Assembly: GCA_016744455.1 (NCBI GenBank)
Contig: JADGEI010000012.1
Coordinates: forward strand, 41,695 to 105,694
Direction of reading: 5' to 3'
Source: Alcanivoracaceae bacterium
GTDB lineage: Bacteria > Pseudomonadota > Gammaproteobacteria > Xanthomonadales > Marinicellaceae
DNA: 64,000 nucleotides
Part shown: positions 35,719 to 46,184 of the stretch, one piece after another
Position numbering within the stretch: the first letter of the stretch is position 1
Layout: each line of letters opens with the position of its first letter
Position numbers and translations under genes: made by a program
The notes under the pieces: model-generated
Database searches by the model: none
What the model was told of the DNA's origin: nothing
The model's input: the letters and a program-made list of their open reading frames with translations, nothing else

Positions 35719-37683
35719 CTATTCAAAGCCATTGGCAAAAACCAATTCTTCTTGCGTTTGGAAATTGGCCATAATGGTATGATTTGACTCAACACTGGTT
35801 AAACACTCGTCACCATTAGCCAATGGGCAACCACTCCAACCCGAAAAACTACTACCAGATGTAGGCGTAGCAAAAAGAGTCACTAAGGTGCCATTAAAAT
35901 AAACCTCTGAACAGTCGTTACCACATGAGATCCCCACAGGTGTACTTAAAACGGTTCCTTGTCCTGAACCCTGTTTTTGTACCATCAATAAAAACTCATC
36001 TTCACCAATATTGGTATAAGCTTCATCAAAACCAGCGTCATACATGCCATCAGGGTGCCCAGGCTGACCTTGGGGGTTGGTGCTATCATTGACTGGTGCG
36101 ATCTGATTTTCAATGTCTTTTTCAGTTGACCAAGCAAAGGAGTCTTGCAAACACATGTCAACAGCAGGGGAGCTAGAGGTTTGTCGTGGATCACCACCTG
36201 CTAAATTATTAAATATGGGTGTGCCGATATAGAACATGCCTGATGGCCAATTATTACTGTTGTCTACTAGGTTACAGCTACCAATTAGTTGCCCTCCGAT
36301 AAATTCAAACCCGCGTGTGTTAAAAAAAATAGAGTTAAAAAGCTTTTTATTAGAGAATGTTAAACTTATAAAAGCATTTAAAATTGGCCCATTTCCTTCA
36401 AATTGATAAGTATTGTTTGCTGCAGTAACATGCGTCATCAGTATTTCTGAAGAAAAATCATTTTCTAACATGTATCGGGTTTCACTATGGTTAAACATTG
36501 CAACTCTATTGAGTCTGATTTCAGCATTGTTTTTTGCTTCAATTAATGGTCTAAGCCCTGTATCGTTAATGACCCCAATTACTTTATTTCCTTCAATCAT
36601 CGCCCGATTAATTTCTATGATTGAGTTTTCAGCATATATTAAAGAATTTGTATACGAGTTATTGTCAATCTCAGAACAGCTGATTAAAAAGGGGCAAGAA
36701 TCAACTCTATCCATTTTAACTTGTATGGATGATGCACCTCCATCCTTTGCATAAATGATACCCTCACCATCAATAACATTATTCCTGAAAGCCGTATTTA
36801 ATAGAGTGGCTTTACCTGTGCCTAGTACATATATTCCACCTCCAGCACCTCCAGCATTATTGTTTTCAAAGATGACTCGACTTGCTCCACCATCGCTTAA
36901 TAGTTCACCGCCATTATCAATATAAACACCACCGCCCTCAAATGCTTTTGTACCAAAAGTGCCTCTGATTTGTGCTCCACCATTTAAAACGGCAAAACAA
37001 CCATCGCCTAAATATAAATTACCGCCTTTACTAGCCATATTGTTTTCTAAGGTGCCACTTATATCAACATAAGAATTGTTGTCTTTACATTCTATGCCGC
37101 CGCCGTTGCCTGACAGCCCGCTTTTGTCATTGTCTTCAATAATACTATCAGATGAAATAATGACCCCAGCTCCATTAGTGACAAACATACCCGATTGGTT
37201 ATCTGCTATACGAACATTATCCAAAGTCACCGCAACATTTCCATTGGCAACTACCCCTCTAAAGGCACCATTAACAAGGTTTAAATTTCTTAATGTAACC
37301 GAAGTTGAAACAGTAGCAGAAGAAATGCTAAAAATGCTGTCATCAGTAATATTTCCCATCAGTGTTCTAGCATTTACAGTGGCAGAGAAACAGTCGGAAT
37401 ACCCTCCTCTTATGGTTAAAGCACCAGCGGTAATGCTATTGTAATTACTAATGGTTAAGTGGCCACGAACACTGCCTTCATAACTAATGGTTTCAGTTAA
37501 ACGAATCTCATCGTCCGCACTTGTACTCGTTTGAGCACTTAGAAGAGCTAAAGCTAAACTTGATTTAACATTTGATCCTGTGCAATTTGCAGAGTTCCCT
37601 ACCCAATAGGTTGTTGCAATACTGTTTCTGAAAATAAATAAAGCTAAAAAAAGTAGAATTAAAAGGTGTTTTAAACTTAGCAT
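35719..37683 (-). CDS. Secreted beta-helix protein with divergent InlB-type repeat and tail
   Basis: The 654-residue protein has a signal peptide (LLILLFLALFIFRNSIA). Residues about 40-540 are right-handed beta-helix rungs with many N-N and G-G-G-I turns, for example ENNNAGGAGGGIYV. Residues about 565-645 match the bacterial repeat domain related to InlB B-repeats: GSGQGTVLSTPVGISCGNDCSE, split here by residue position, then FSGWSGCPLANGDECL. It ends in LVFANGFE. It is the first gene of a two-gene surface-protein operon; a MITE-like element sits about 90 bp upstream of its start. Function unknown; adhesin-like by architecture. Confidence 0.85.
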   Translation of the reverse strand: MLSLKHLLILLFLALFIFRNSIATTYWVGNSANCTGSNVKSSLALALLSAQTSTSADDEIRLTETISYEGSVRGHLTISNYNSITAGALTIRGGYSDCFSATVNARTLMGNITDDSIFSISSATVSTSVTLRNLNLVNGAFRGVVANGNVAVTLDNVRIADNQSGMFVTNGAGVIISSDSIIEDNDKSGLSGNGGGIECKDNNSYVDISGTLENNMASKGGNLYLGDGCFAVLNGGAQIRGTFGTKAFEGGGVYIDNGGELLSDGGASRVIFENNNAGGAGGGIYVLGTGKATLLNTAFRNNVIDGEGIIYAKDGGASSIQVKMDRVDSCPFLISCSEIDNNSYTNSLIYAENSIIEINRAMIEGNKVIGVINDTGLRPLIEAKNNAEIRLNRVAMFNHSETRYMLENDFSSEILMTHVTAANNTYQFEGNGPILNAFISLTFSNKKLFNSIFFNTRGFEFIGGQLIGSCNLVDNSNNWPSGMFYIGTPIFNNLAGGDPRQTSSSPAVDMCLQDSFAWSTEKDIENQIAPVNDSTNPQGQPGHPDGMYDAGFDEAYTNIGEDEFLLMVQKQGSGQGTVLSTPVGISCGNDCSEVYFNGTLVTLFATPTSGSSFSGWSGCPLANGDECLTSVESNHTIMANFQTQEELVFANGFE

Positions 37684-37771
37684 GATGTTACTCCTTAATT
37701 TTAATTTATACCAAGAGTACGTATTTCATAGAAAATTAACGACACATAAGGAAAAAAATTATTCCAGCATC

Positions 37772-37903
37772 GTAACTACTCACCCCCGTCATTCCCGCGA
37801 AGGCGGGAATCTATAAGAATGTCTGTGTCATTTCAGTGGTATTTACAGTTCTATTTATGAAATTACCGCCTTCGCGGTAATGACAGCAGGTGTGAGCAGT
37901 TAC
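37772..37903. mobile_element. 132-bp MITE-like element with 8-bp target duplication
   Basis: The left end starts GTAACTACTCAC and continues through CATTCCCGCGAAGGCGGGAAT. The right end, on the minus strand, starts GTAACTGCTCAC and continues through CATTACCGCGAAGGCGGTAAT. These are about 40-bp terminal inverted repeats around a roughly 55-bp core with no coding capacity. The 8-mer CCAGCATC occurs directly before (37764-37771) and directly after (37904-37911), a perfect target-site duplication. A shorter relative is at 18619-18667. In the remaining gaps, 37684-37763 and 37912-38139, I see no gene; they must hold the promoters of the beta-helix operon and of maeB. Confidence 0.82.
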
Positions 37904-38139
37904 CCAGCATCTAGTAAATTCGTTGATTTGAGGACTTTTTAAATTGCGAATAAGCACTAATAATGATTGCCCAAGAGTAATTTCTCCTAACCTTGTTAAT
38001 TGACTTTAACTCATGTATTTGCATCCCAATCCTTCTAAATATTCTTTATTCTCGTGGAGTATTATTTTAAAGTAGCGTAAAATACTTGTTCCAAAAAACT
38101 TGAGCAATTACTTAGAAATATTGTTTATTGGGGACAAAT

Positions 38140-40434
38140 ATGAGTTTAAGAGAAGATATAAGAAAGGCAGCGTTAGAATACCATCAGGACTTTCCGCCAG
38201 GAAAAGTTAAAATTGTGGCGACGAAACCATTAACAACAGCGAAGGATTTGGCACTTGCCTACTCACCCGGTGTGGCAGCACCTTGTGAGGAAATTGCCAA
38301 GGATCCATCAACAGCGGCTTTGTATACAGCACGAGCTAATACTGTGGCTGTAATAACTAATGGAACAGCAGTATTGGGGTTGGGTGATATCGGCCCATTA
38401 GCATCCAAACCCGTAATGGAAGGTAAAGGAGTGTTATTTAAAAAGTTTGCTGGTGTTGATGTTTTTGATATAGAAATTGAAGAAAAAGATCCTGATAAGC
38501 TCATTGAAATTATAGCTGCATTGGAACCTACATTTGGTGGCATTAATTTAGAAGACATTAAATCACCCGAATGTTTTTATGTTGAAGAGAAACTCAAAAA
38601 TAGATTAAAAATTCCAGTATTTCATGATGATCAACATGGTACAGCTATTATAACAGCAACCGCTGTTATCAATGCTTTGAAAATAATTAAAAAAGAGATA
38701 AGCATAGTTAAGTTGGTGACCTCTGGAGCAGGAGCTGCCGGCATGGCATGTTTAGATTTGTTGGTTGATTTAGGGATGTCAGTTGACAACATCTTTGTTT
38801 CGGATTCAAAAGGTGTTATTTATGAAGGCCGCGAAGGAATTGAGGCAGGCACAAAGAAAGCTTTCTATGCATTAGGTGTAAAACAGCAAACGCTAACTGA
38901 AGCTCTAGTGGATGCAGATATATTTTTAGGTGTTTCTATTGGCGGCTTGCTCAAACCAGAAATGATAATGCCAATGGCCAAAGACCCTGTTATTTTAGCT
39001 TTGGCTAACCCAATTCCGGAAATCATGCCTGATGTGGCGTTAAAAGCTCGCCCTGATGCAATATTAGCAACGGGTCGATCTGATTTCCCTAATCAAGTAA
39101 ATAATGTTTTGTGTTTTCCTTATATTTTCAGAGGGACGTTGGATGTATGTGCACCAGTGATTAATGATGCCATGAAGAAAGCATGTGTGTATGCATTGGC
39201 TGACTTGGCTCAAAAAGAATCATCGGATGTTGGCGCTGAAGCTTTTGAAGGAGAAACTAAAAGCTTTGGTCGTGAATACTTAATACCTCAGCCATTTGAT
39301 CCGCGCATTTTACTGCATGTTGCTCCTGCGGTTGCACAAGCAGCGATGGACTCAGGTGTTGCCACTCGCCCAATTGAGGACATGCAAGAGTACAAAGATA
39401 AGCTTAGTTATTTTGTTTTCAAAAGTGGTTTAATGATGAAACCAATCTTTGATAAAGCACGTAACAACCCCAAAAGAGTGGTGTTCTCTGAAGGTGAAGA
39501 TGAACGTGTACTTCGAGCCGTTCGAACAATTATTGATGATAATTTAGCCACGCCAATTTTGATTGGGCGACCCAAAGTTGTTAAAGCCCGAATCGAGAAA
39601 ATAGGCATTGATCTAAAGATTGGCAGGGATTTTGACCTGGTTAATCCACAAAAAGATCCACGTTTTAAAGACTATTGGATGTTGTACCACAAGCTTATGC
39701 AGCGAAAAGGCATTACGCCAGATATAGCAAAAGCCATTGTCAGAACCCGCACATCTGTCATCGCTTCATTAATGGTGAAGCGAGGAGAAGCTGATGCCAT
39801 GTTGGCAGGGTTAACCGGACGTTTTCCTAAAGTTTTACAGCATATTCAAGAGGTTATAGGCCGTCAAGGAGGCGTCAAAGAAGTGGCTACCTTAAGTGGA
39901 ATCTCTACCGAATATGGGAATTTCTTCTTTTGTGACACTTATGTAAACCCTAATCCTGATGCAGAACAAATTGCAGAATCTGCACTGTTGGCAGCTGAAA
40001 AGCTTAAAGATTTTGGACGTACGCCACGCATTGCTTTATTGTCTTATTCTAGTTTTGGCTCACGTCAAGGAGAAAGCCCTGATAAAATGCGTAAAGCATT
40101 AGACATTTTACGCAAACGTGCTCCAGATCTAGAGGTGGAAGGTGAGATGGAAGCTGATATTGCTTTGATCCCCGAGGTTAGGGAAAGCATGTTTCCTAAT
40201 TCTAAACTTCAAGGACGGGCAAATTTATTTATTATGCCCAACTTAGATTCTGCCAATATGGCAATAAATTTAATAAGGACCTTTACTAAAGGTGTTACCA
40301 TTGGTCCAATTTTGCTCGGCTCAAAACAAGCCGCGCATGTACTAATTCCTACTGCATCTGTTCGTCGTATTATCAATATGACCACGATTGCTGTAGTTGA
40401 CGCTCAGAAAAATGCTGAGAACGAGAGAAAATAA
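38140..40434 (+). CDS. maeB: NADP-dependent malic enzyme with phosphotransacetylase-like domain (MaeB)
   Basis: From ATG 38140 (SD GGGGA about 6 nt upstream) the protein has 764 residues, the usual size for MaeB. Residues 1-about 425 are the malic enzyme part with the Rossmann segment [17 protein letters not shown]. Residues about 430-764 are a phosphate acetyl/butaryl transferase-like domain that usually acts as a regulatory domain in this family. It decarboxylates malate to pyruvate with NADP+. It overlaps aceE (TAATG), so pyruvate formation and its oxidation to acetyl-CoA are encoded on one transcript. Confidence 0.95.
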   Translation: MSLREDIRKAALEYHQDFPPGKVKIVATKPLTTAKDLALAYSPGVAAPCEEIAKDPSTAALYTARANTVAVITNGTAVLGLGDIGPLASKPVMEGKGVLFKKFAGVDVFDIEIEEKDPDKLIEIIAALEPTFGGINLEDIKSPECFYVEEKLKNRLKIPVFHDDQHGTAIITATAVINALKIIKKEISIVKLVTSGAGAAGMACLDLLVDLGMSVDNIFVSDSKGVIYEGREGIEAGTKKAFYALGVKQQTLTEALVDADIFLGVSIGGLLKPEMIMPMAKDPVILALANPIPEIMPDVALKARPDAILATGRSDFPNQVNNVLCFPYIFRGTLDVCAPVINDAMKKACVYALADLAQKESSDVGAEAFEGETKSFGREYLIPQPFDPRILLHVAPAVAQAAMDSGVATRPIEDMQEYKDKLSYFVFKSGLMMKPIFDKARNNPKRVVFSEGEDERVLRAVRTIIDDNLATPILIGRPKVVKARIEKIGIDLKIGRDFDLVNPQKDPRFKDYWMLYHKLMQRKGITPDIAKAIVRTRTSVIASLMVKRGEADAMLAGLTGRFPKVLQHIQEVIGRQGGVKEVATLSGISTEYGNFFFCDTYVNPNPDAEQIAESALLAAEKLKDFGRTPRIALLSYSSFGSRQGESPDKMRKALDILRKRAPDLEVEGEMEADIALIPEVRESMFPNSKLQGRANLFIMPNLDSANMAINLIRTFTKGVTIGPILLGSKQAAHVLIPTASVRRIINMTTIAVVDAQKNAENERK

Positions 40435-43094
40435 TGACAGAAATGAAAAATAAAGTAGATATTGATTCACAAGAAACACAAGAGTGGTTAGATGCGTTAA
40501 CAGCCGTTATACAACAAGAAGGTCCAGAACGTGCCCATTTTTTGATAGAACAATTAGTTGATTTAAATCGCCGTTCAGGTGGTCATCTTCCCTATGATGC
40601 TACTACCGCGTACATCAATACTATACCTGTGCATAAACAAGATAAAGCCCCTGGAAATTCTGAAATTGAATGGAAGATCCGTGCCATTATTCGTTGGAAC
40701 GCTATGGCAATGGTAGTTCGTGCCAATCGTAGGCCAGGAGCACTTGGTGGTCATATTGCTAGTTTTGCCTCGGCTGCTACTATTTATGATGTAGGTTTTA
40801 ATCATTTTTTTCGAGGCCCTGATCATGAATGTGGTGGAGATTTGATGTATATTCAAGGGCATTGTGCACCTGGGTTTTATGCACGATCTTTTTTAGAAGG
40901 ACGCTTTGATGAAGAACAACTTGATGAATTTCGCCGAGAAGTAAATGGCAAAGGCTTAGCATCGTATCCTCATACGTGGTTAATGCCGGATTATTGGCAA
41001 TTTGCAACAGTATCTATGGGTCTTGGTCCTTTACAAGCCATATATCAGGCACGTTTTATGAAATATATGCAACATCGTGGCTTAATTGCCAGCAACGATA
41101 AAAAGGTGTATGGGTTCTTAGGTGATGGTGAAACGGATGAACCGGAATCATTAGGGGCCATCTCAATGGCTGGACGTGAGAAATTGGATAATTTGGTTTT
41201 TGTGGTTAATTGCAATTTACAACGACTCGATGGCCCAGTTCGCGGCAATGGTAAAATTATCCAAGAACTTGAAGGTGTGTTCCGTGGAGCTGGCTGGAAT
41301 GTGATTAAGGTGATTTGGGGATCTTACTGGGACAAATTATTAGCAAAAGATCACAAAGGATTGTTACGTAAACGCATGGAAGAAGCTGTGGATGGAGATT
41401 ACCAAAATTATAAATCTAAAGATGGTGCCTATGTACGCGAACATTTCTTTGGAAAATACCCAGAATTGAAAGAAATGGTTGCCAATATGTCTGACACAGA
41501 TGTATGGCGGTTAAACCGAGGCGGGCATGATCCACGTAAAATGTTTGCCGCTTTTAAACAAGCAACCACGCATTCTGGTCAACCAACAGTGATTTTAGCT
41601 AAAACTGTAAAAGGTTATGGAATGGGTTCAGCAGGGCAAGGACTCAATACAACTCATCAACAAAAGAAAATGCCTACTGCAGCCATAAGGCATTTCAGAG
41701 ATCAATTTAATGTACCGATAGCTGATGAAGATTTGGAGGAGGTACCTTATTATAAGCCACCCGAAGATTCGGAAGAAATTCAGTACCTAAAACAACGTCG
41801 CCAAGAACTTGGAGGCTACTTGCCTCAACGTCGAGTTCAATACGATAAGCTACAAATACCTGCATTAGAAAAATTTGCTTCAATCATGAAAGCGTCTGGT
41901 GATAGGGAGTTTTCAACCACTATGGCATTTGTGAGAATTTTAGCGATTTTACTACGTGATAAAAACCTCAAAGAGAGAATTGTGCCCATTGTGGCTGACG
42001 AAGCCCGAACTTTTGGTATGGAAGGTTTGTTCCGCCAACTAGGTATCTATTCTCATCAAGGGCAAAAATATACGCCAGAAGATGCTGAGCAATTAATGTT
42101 TTATAAAGAATCCAAAGATGGCCAAGTTTTACAAGAAGGTATTTCTGAAGCGGGTGCCATGTCTTCATGGATAGCTGCTGGAACAGCTTATGCCAACTAT
42201 GGTGTTGCAATGGTTCCTTTCTTTATATATTACTCCATGTTTGGATTCCAGCGTATAGGTGATTTATGTTATGCCGCAGGTGATATGCGTACTAAAGGTT
42301 TTCTGTTAGGTGGTACATCTGGCCGTACCACTCTAAATGGAGAAGGTTTACAACATGAAGATGGGCACTCACATCAAATTTCTGCTACGGTTCCAAATTG
42401 TGTCTCGTACGACCCAACATTTGCTTATGAAACTGCTGTTATTATTCAAAATGGTTTACAAAGAATGTATGCGGATGATGAAGATGTTTATTTCTATATT
42501 ACCCTACTCAATGAAAACTACCAACACCCAGAAATGCCAAAAGGTGCTGAAGATGGAATCTTAAAAGGCATGTACCAATTGCAGGCGACAAAAGGTAAGA
42601 TTAAGGCGCAACTTTTAGGCTCTGGTGCAATTTTACGTGAAGCTATTGCTGCCAGCACAATGTTAAAGAAAGATTTCAAAGTAGATTGTGATATTTGGTC
42701 ATGTCCAAGTTTTACTGAGTTGAAACGCGAAGGTCAAAGTGTTGAACGATTTAACCGTTTAAATCCAACCAAAAAGGCTAAAATTTCACACGTAGAAAAA
42801 TGTTTAGATAAGGCTAAGGGCCCAGTTATTGCTGTTAGTGATTATGTGCATGATTTTGTAGAACAAATCAGGCCTTGGGTGAAATCTGACTATTCTACCT
42901 TGGGAACCGATGGCTATGGACGTTCAGATACACGTGAACAACTACGTTCGTTCTTTGAGGTTGATAGCTATCATATCGCATTTACGACAGTTACTGCATT
43001 AGTAAAATCAGGAGATTTACCTAAATCTGCATTGGCAAAAGCCATAAAACTCTATGAAATTGATACCTCACAACCTGACCCGGTAGGAGTGTAA
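40434..43094 (+). CDS. aceE: Pyruvate dehydrogenase E1 component, homodimeric type
   Basis: The 886 residues match the homodimeric E1 (AceE) length. The thiamine diphosphate motif is GDGETDEPESLGA, ending in NCNLQRLDGPV. Other typical AceE blocks are HFFRGPDHECGGD and TSGRTTLNGEGLQHEDGHS. It decarboxylates pyruvate and acetylates the lipoyl groups of E2 in the pyruvate dehydrogenase complex. It overlaps maeB and is followed by aceF after 2 bp. Confidence 0.97.
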   Translation: MTEMKNKVDIDSQETQEWLDALTAVIQQEGPERAHFLIEQLVDLNRRSGGHLPYDATTAYINTIPVHKQDKAPGNSEIEWKIRAIIRWNAMAMVVRANRRPGALGGHIASFASAATIYDVGFNHFFRGPDHECGGDLMYIQGHCAPGFYARSFLEGRFDEEQLDEFRREVNGKGLASYPHTWLMPDYWQFATVSMGLGPLQAIYQARFMKYMQHRGLIASNDKKVYGFLGDGETDEPESLGAISMAGREKLDNLVFVVNCNLQRLDGPVRGNGKIIQELEGVFRGAGWNVIKVIWGSYWDKLLAKDHKGLLRKRMEEAVDGDYQNYKSKDGAYVREHFFGKYPELKEMVANMSDTDVWRLNRGGHDPRKMFAAFKQATTHSGQPTVILAKTVKGYGMGSAGQGLNTTHQQKKMPTAAIRHFRDQFNVPIADEDLEEVPYYKPPEDSEEIQYLKQRRQELGGYLPQRRVQYDKLQIPALEKFASIMKASGDREFSTTMAFVRILAILLRDKNLKERIVPIVADEARTFGMEGLFRQLGIYSHQGQKYTPEDAEQLMFYKESKDGQVLQEGISEAGAMSSWIAAGTAYANYGVAMVPFFIYYSMFGFQRIGDLCYAAGDMRTKGFLLGGTSGRTTLNGEGLQHEDGHSHQISATVPNCVSYDPTFAYETAVIIQNGLQRMYADDEDVYFYITLLNENYQHPEMPKGAEDGILKGMYQLQATKGKIKAQLLGSGAILREAIAASTMLKKDFKVDCDIWSCPSFTELKREGQSVERFNRLNPTKKAKISHVEKCLDKAKGPVIAVSDYVHDFVEQIRPWVKSDYSTLGTDGYGRSDTREQLRSFFEVDSYHIAFTTVTALVKSGDLPKSALAKAIKLYEIDTSQPDPVGV

Positions 43095-43096
43095 AC

Positions 43097-44392
43097 ATGA
43101 GTATTGAACAAATTAAAGTACCTGATATTGGCGATGTAAGTGACGTTGAAGTCATTGAAGTCTTGGTTACAGTAGGAGATAGCATAGAAAAGGAAGATTT
43201 AATCGTTACATTAGAATCAGAAAAAGCCACATTAGAGGTCCCTTCCTCACATGCTGGAACAGTGTCTAATATCGTAGTGAGTATAGGTGATGAAGTTTCT
43301 GAAGGATCTGTTTTGATTGAATTAGAAGCAAGCGAAGAAACAAAAAAAGAAATCATACCAAATAGACAGACAGAAGCAAAACAAGATACGCCTAAAGAGC
43401 CTAAAAAAGTTATTGAAAAACCTATGCCTAAAGAAGTAAAAAGGGCTGCGGCACCAGTGATTGATCAAACAACTCTTTCAGGAAAAAAAGCCCATGCATC
43501 ACCGGCTATAAGAAGGTATGCACGAGAACTCGGTACCGATATAAATAGCGTGCCAGGAACGGGTCGAAAAGGCCGTATTACGAAATCTGATGTCAAGGCC
43601 TATATAAAACAAGCAATGCAAACAGGCGGTGGCAAACCATCTGTTTCGAACTTTGAAGTACTGCCACCACCTAATGAAGACTTTTCGAAATATGGTGAGA
43701 TCGAATCAGTGGCGCTTTCACGTATTCAGAAAATATCAGGTAAATATTTACATCGGAACTGGGCACGTATTCCACATGTAACCCAGTTTGATGAATCAGA
43801 TATTTCAGATTTAGAAGAGTTTAGGCAGTCAGTTAAAGACGATGCCAAATCTCAGGGTTTTGGGTTATCTCCATTGGCTTTTATTGTTAAAGCAGTAGCA
43901 GTGGCATTGCGTAAGTTTCCAAAATTCAACGCATCAATGGATGCAGGTGGTGAAAACCTAATAATGAAAAAGTATTACCATATTGGTATTGCAGTAGATA
44001 CACCCAACGGTTTAGTAGTTCCAGTGATACGAGATGTTATCAGTAAAACGGTGATGGAAATAGCCAAAGAAATGACTGAACTTTCTGTCAAGGCAAGAGA
44101 TGGGAAACTGGCTCCAAATGATATGAAGGGCGGTTGTTTCTCTGTATCATCCCTTGGTGGAATTGGTGGCACAGCTTTTACGCCAATTATAAATGCACCA
44201 GAAGTTGCCATTTTAGGTGTTAGCCGTTCCAAAGTTAAACCTGAATACAATGATAAAGGAGAAATTGAGCCACGATTAATGTTGCCTTTATCTTTGTCTT
44301 ATGACCACCGCGTTATTGATGGAGCAGATGCTGCACGTTTTATTGTGTATTTATCGAGTGTATTATCCGATTTGAAGAAGATGTTATTATGA
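43097..44392 (+). CDS. aceF: Pyruvate dehydrogenase E2, dihydrolipoamide acetyltransferase
   Basis: The 431-residue protein has one lipoyl domain (1-about 80, lipoyl lysine in ESEKATLEVPS) and a charged linker. A peripheral-subunit-binding domain follows at about 135-175 (HASPAIRRYARELG), then the acetyltransferase core with DHRVIDGADAARF containing the catalytic His and Asp. A single lipoyl domain is fewer than the three of E. coli AceF; the E3 gene next door carries its own lipoyl domain. The stop overlaps the lpdA start (ATGA). Confidence 0.96.
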   Translation: MSIEQIKVPDIGDVSDVEVIEVLVTVGDSIEKEDLIVTLESEKATLEVPSSHAGTVSNIVVSIGDEVSEGSVLIELEASEETKKEIIPNRQTEAKQDTPKEPKKVIEKPMPKEVKRAAAPVIDQTTLSGKKAHASPAIRRYARELGTDINSVPGTGRKGRITKSDVKAYIKQAMQTGGGKPSVSNFEVLPPPNEDFSKYGEIESVALSRIQKISGKYLHRNWARIPHVTQFDESDISDLEEFRQSVKDDAKSQGFGLSPLAFIVKAVAVALRKFPKFNASMDAGGENLIMKKYYHIGIAVDTPNGLVVPVIRDVISKTVMEIAKEMTELSVKARDGKLAPNDMKGGCFSVSSLGGIGGTAFTPIINAPEVAILGVSRSKVKPEYNDKGEIEPRLMLPLSLSYDHRVIDGADAARFIVYLSSVLSDLKKMLL

Positions 44393-46119
44393 GTACAACT
44401 ATAGAGATAAAAATCCCTGATATGGGTGATTTTGATGGTGTTCCAGTTACTGAGATTTTAGTTGCTGAGGGTGATGAAGTCGCTGTTGATGACTCTTTAA
44501 TTACCCTAGAAAGCGAAAAAGCTACCATGGAAATCCCATCACCTCATGCGGGTAAAGTGACTGAAATTCTAGTTGCGATAGATGAAATCGTCCAGCAAGG
44601 TACAGTCATAGTTAGAATGGAAGTAAACGAAGTGGTCGAAAATAAAAACCCTAGCCAATCAGTTCAAGACACTGTTAAATCAGAAAAATCCTCAGAACAA
44701 CCAAAGGCGATAAAATCTGAAAAAACTGGAAATTATGACACTGAGATACTCGTCTTAGGTGGGGGACCTGGTGGCTACACCGCAGCATTTCGTGCGGCAG
44801 ACTTAGGAATGCAAGTGACATTGGTAGAACGTTATGAGACATTAGGTGGTGTATGTTTAAATGTGGGTTGTATTCCATCAAAAGCCTTATTACACTCAGC
44901 ACAAGTTATACGTGAAGCACAACACATGGAACAGCATGGATTGAATTTTGGCGAACCTAAAATCAATAAGGATAAATTACTGAATTGGAAAGACTCAATT
45001 ACACAAAAGTTAACTGGTGGGTTGTCGAACATGGCAAAGCAACGCCAAGTCAATGTAATCACTGGTACAGGGAAATTTATTGATGATCACACTTTATCTA
45101 TTGATGGTAAAAAAATTAGTTTTGCCCAATGTATAATCGCAGCAGGCTCTCAAGTTTTCAAGTTACCCACATTACCATGGGAGGATAAACGTGTCATGGA
45201 CTCCACTGATGCCTTGGAAATGAATGATATCCCCAAATCCATGCTAATTCTCGGTGGAGGTATTATTGGGCTTGAAATGGCTACTGTCTATTCGGCGTTG
45301 GGCACTGAAATCACCATCGTAGAAATGATGCCTCAAATTATTCCAGGGGCAGATAAAGATTTAGTCCGCCCGTTGATGATGTTATCGAAAAAACGTTACA
45401 AATCCATAAAACTTAAAACAAAAGTGACCAATGTTACAGCAATTAAAATTGGTTTAGAAGTTGAGTTTGACGGGAAAGAAAAAGAAGTTTTTGATAAAGT
45501 TTTAGTTGCTGTTGGTCGAGTACCAAACGGTAAAAAAATTGATGCTGAAAAAGCAGGTGTTGAGGTTACTGAACGTGGATTTATTGAAGTTGATAAACAG
45601 CAGCGCACTAACGTTAATCATATTTTTGCCATTGGTGACATAGTCGGTCAACCCATGCTTGCACATAAAGCTACCCATGAGGCTAAAATTGCTGCCGAAG
45701 TGGCACATGGTGAAAAAGTGTTTTTTGACGCAATGGTGATTCCATCTGTTGCTTACACTGACCCTGAAGTGGCATGGGTGGGCGAAACAGAGGTTACAGC
45801 GAAGGGAAAAGGCCTCAATTACGGCATTGGAAAATTCCCATGGGCAGCCAGTGGTCGTGCTTTAGGTTTAGATCGCACCGAAGGGTTTACTAAATTGATT
45901 TTCGATAAAGATACTGACCTTATCATAGGTGCAGGCATTACAGGGCCCAATGCAGGTGAGCTAATTTCCGAATTGAGTTTAGCCATTGAAATGGGCTGTG
46001 AAGCTGCGGATATTGGATTGACCATACATCCACATCCAACTTTGGCAGAATCGGTAGCTATGAGTGCAGAAGTATTTGAAGGCACAATAACTGACTTGTA
46101 TTTACCAAAAAAGAAATAA
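44389..46119 (+). CDS. lpdA: Dihydrolipoamide dehydrogenase (E3) with N-terminal lipoyl domain
   Basis: The 576 residues are longer than classical E3 (about 475) because of a fused lipoyl domain at 1-about 80 (lipoyl lysine in ESEKATMEIPS) and a linker. The flavoenzyme starts near residue 117: the FAD-binding GGGPGGYTAAFRAADLG, the redox disulphide in GGVCLNVGCIPSKAL, an NAD-binding GGGIIGLEMA, and the C-terminal HPHPTLAESV with the catalytic His. It reoxidises dihydrolipoyl groups with NAD+. Lipoyl-E3 fusions are known in Neisseria and other Proteobacteria. It is translationally coupled to aceF. Confidence 0.96.
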   Translation: MSTTIEIKIPDMGDFDGVPVTEILVAEGDEVAVDDSLITLESEKATMEIPSPHAGKVTEILVAIDEIVQQGTVIVRMEVNEVVENKNPSQSVQDTVKSEKSSEQPKAIKSEKTGNYDTEILVLGGGPGGYTAAFRAADLGMQVTLVERYETLGGVCLNVGCIPSKALLHSAQVIREAQHMEQHGLNFGEPKINKDKLLNWKDSITQKLTGGLSNMAKQRQVNVITGTGKFIDDHTLSIDGKKISFAQCIIAAGSQVFKLPTLPWEDKRVMDSTDALEMNDIPKSMLILGGGIIGLEMATVYSALGTEITIVEMMPQIIPGADKDLVRPLMMLSKKRYKSIKLKTKVTNVTAIKIGLEVEFDGKEKEVFDKVLVAVGRVPNGKKIDAEKAGVEVTERGFIEVDKQQRTNVNHIFAIGDIVGQPMLAHKATHEAKIAAEVAHGEKVFFDAMVIPSVAYTDPEVAWVGETEVTAKGKGLNYGIGKFPWAASGRALGLDRTEGFTKLIFDKDTDLIIGAGITGPNAGELISELSLAIEMGCEAADIGLTIHPHPTLAESVAMSAEVFEGTITDLYLPKKK

Positions 46120-46184
46120 ACCCAAGGTAAATAATTGCACATACAAAACAGTGGTAAACTAAAATTTATACTTACTTGAATACA

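Noticed and set aside
35050..35787. A 245-codon plus-strand frame
   Set aside because: It lies fully antisense to the two beta-helix genes, is low in complexity, and mirrors their repeats.
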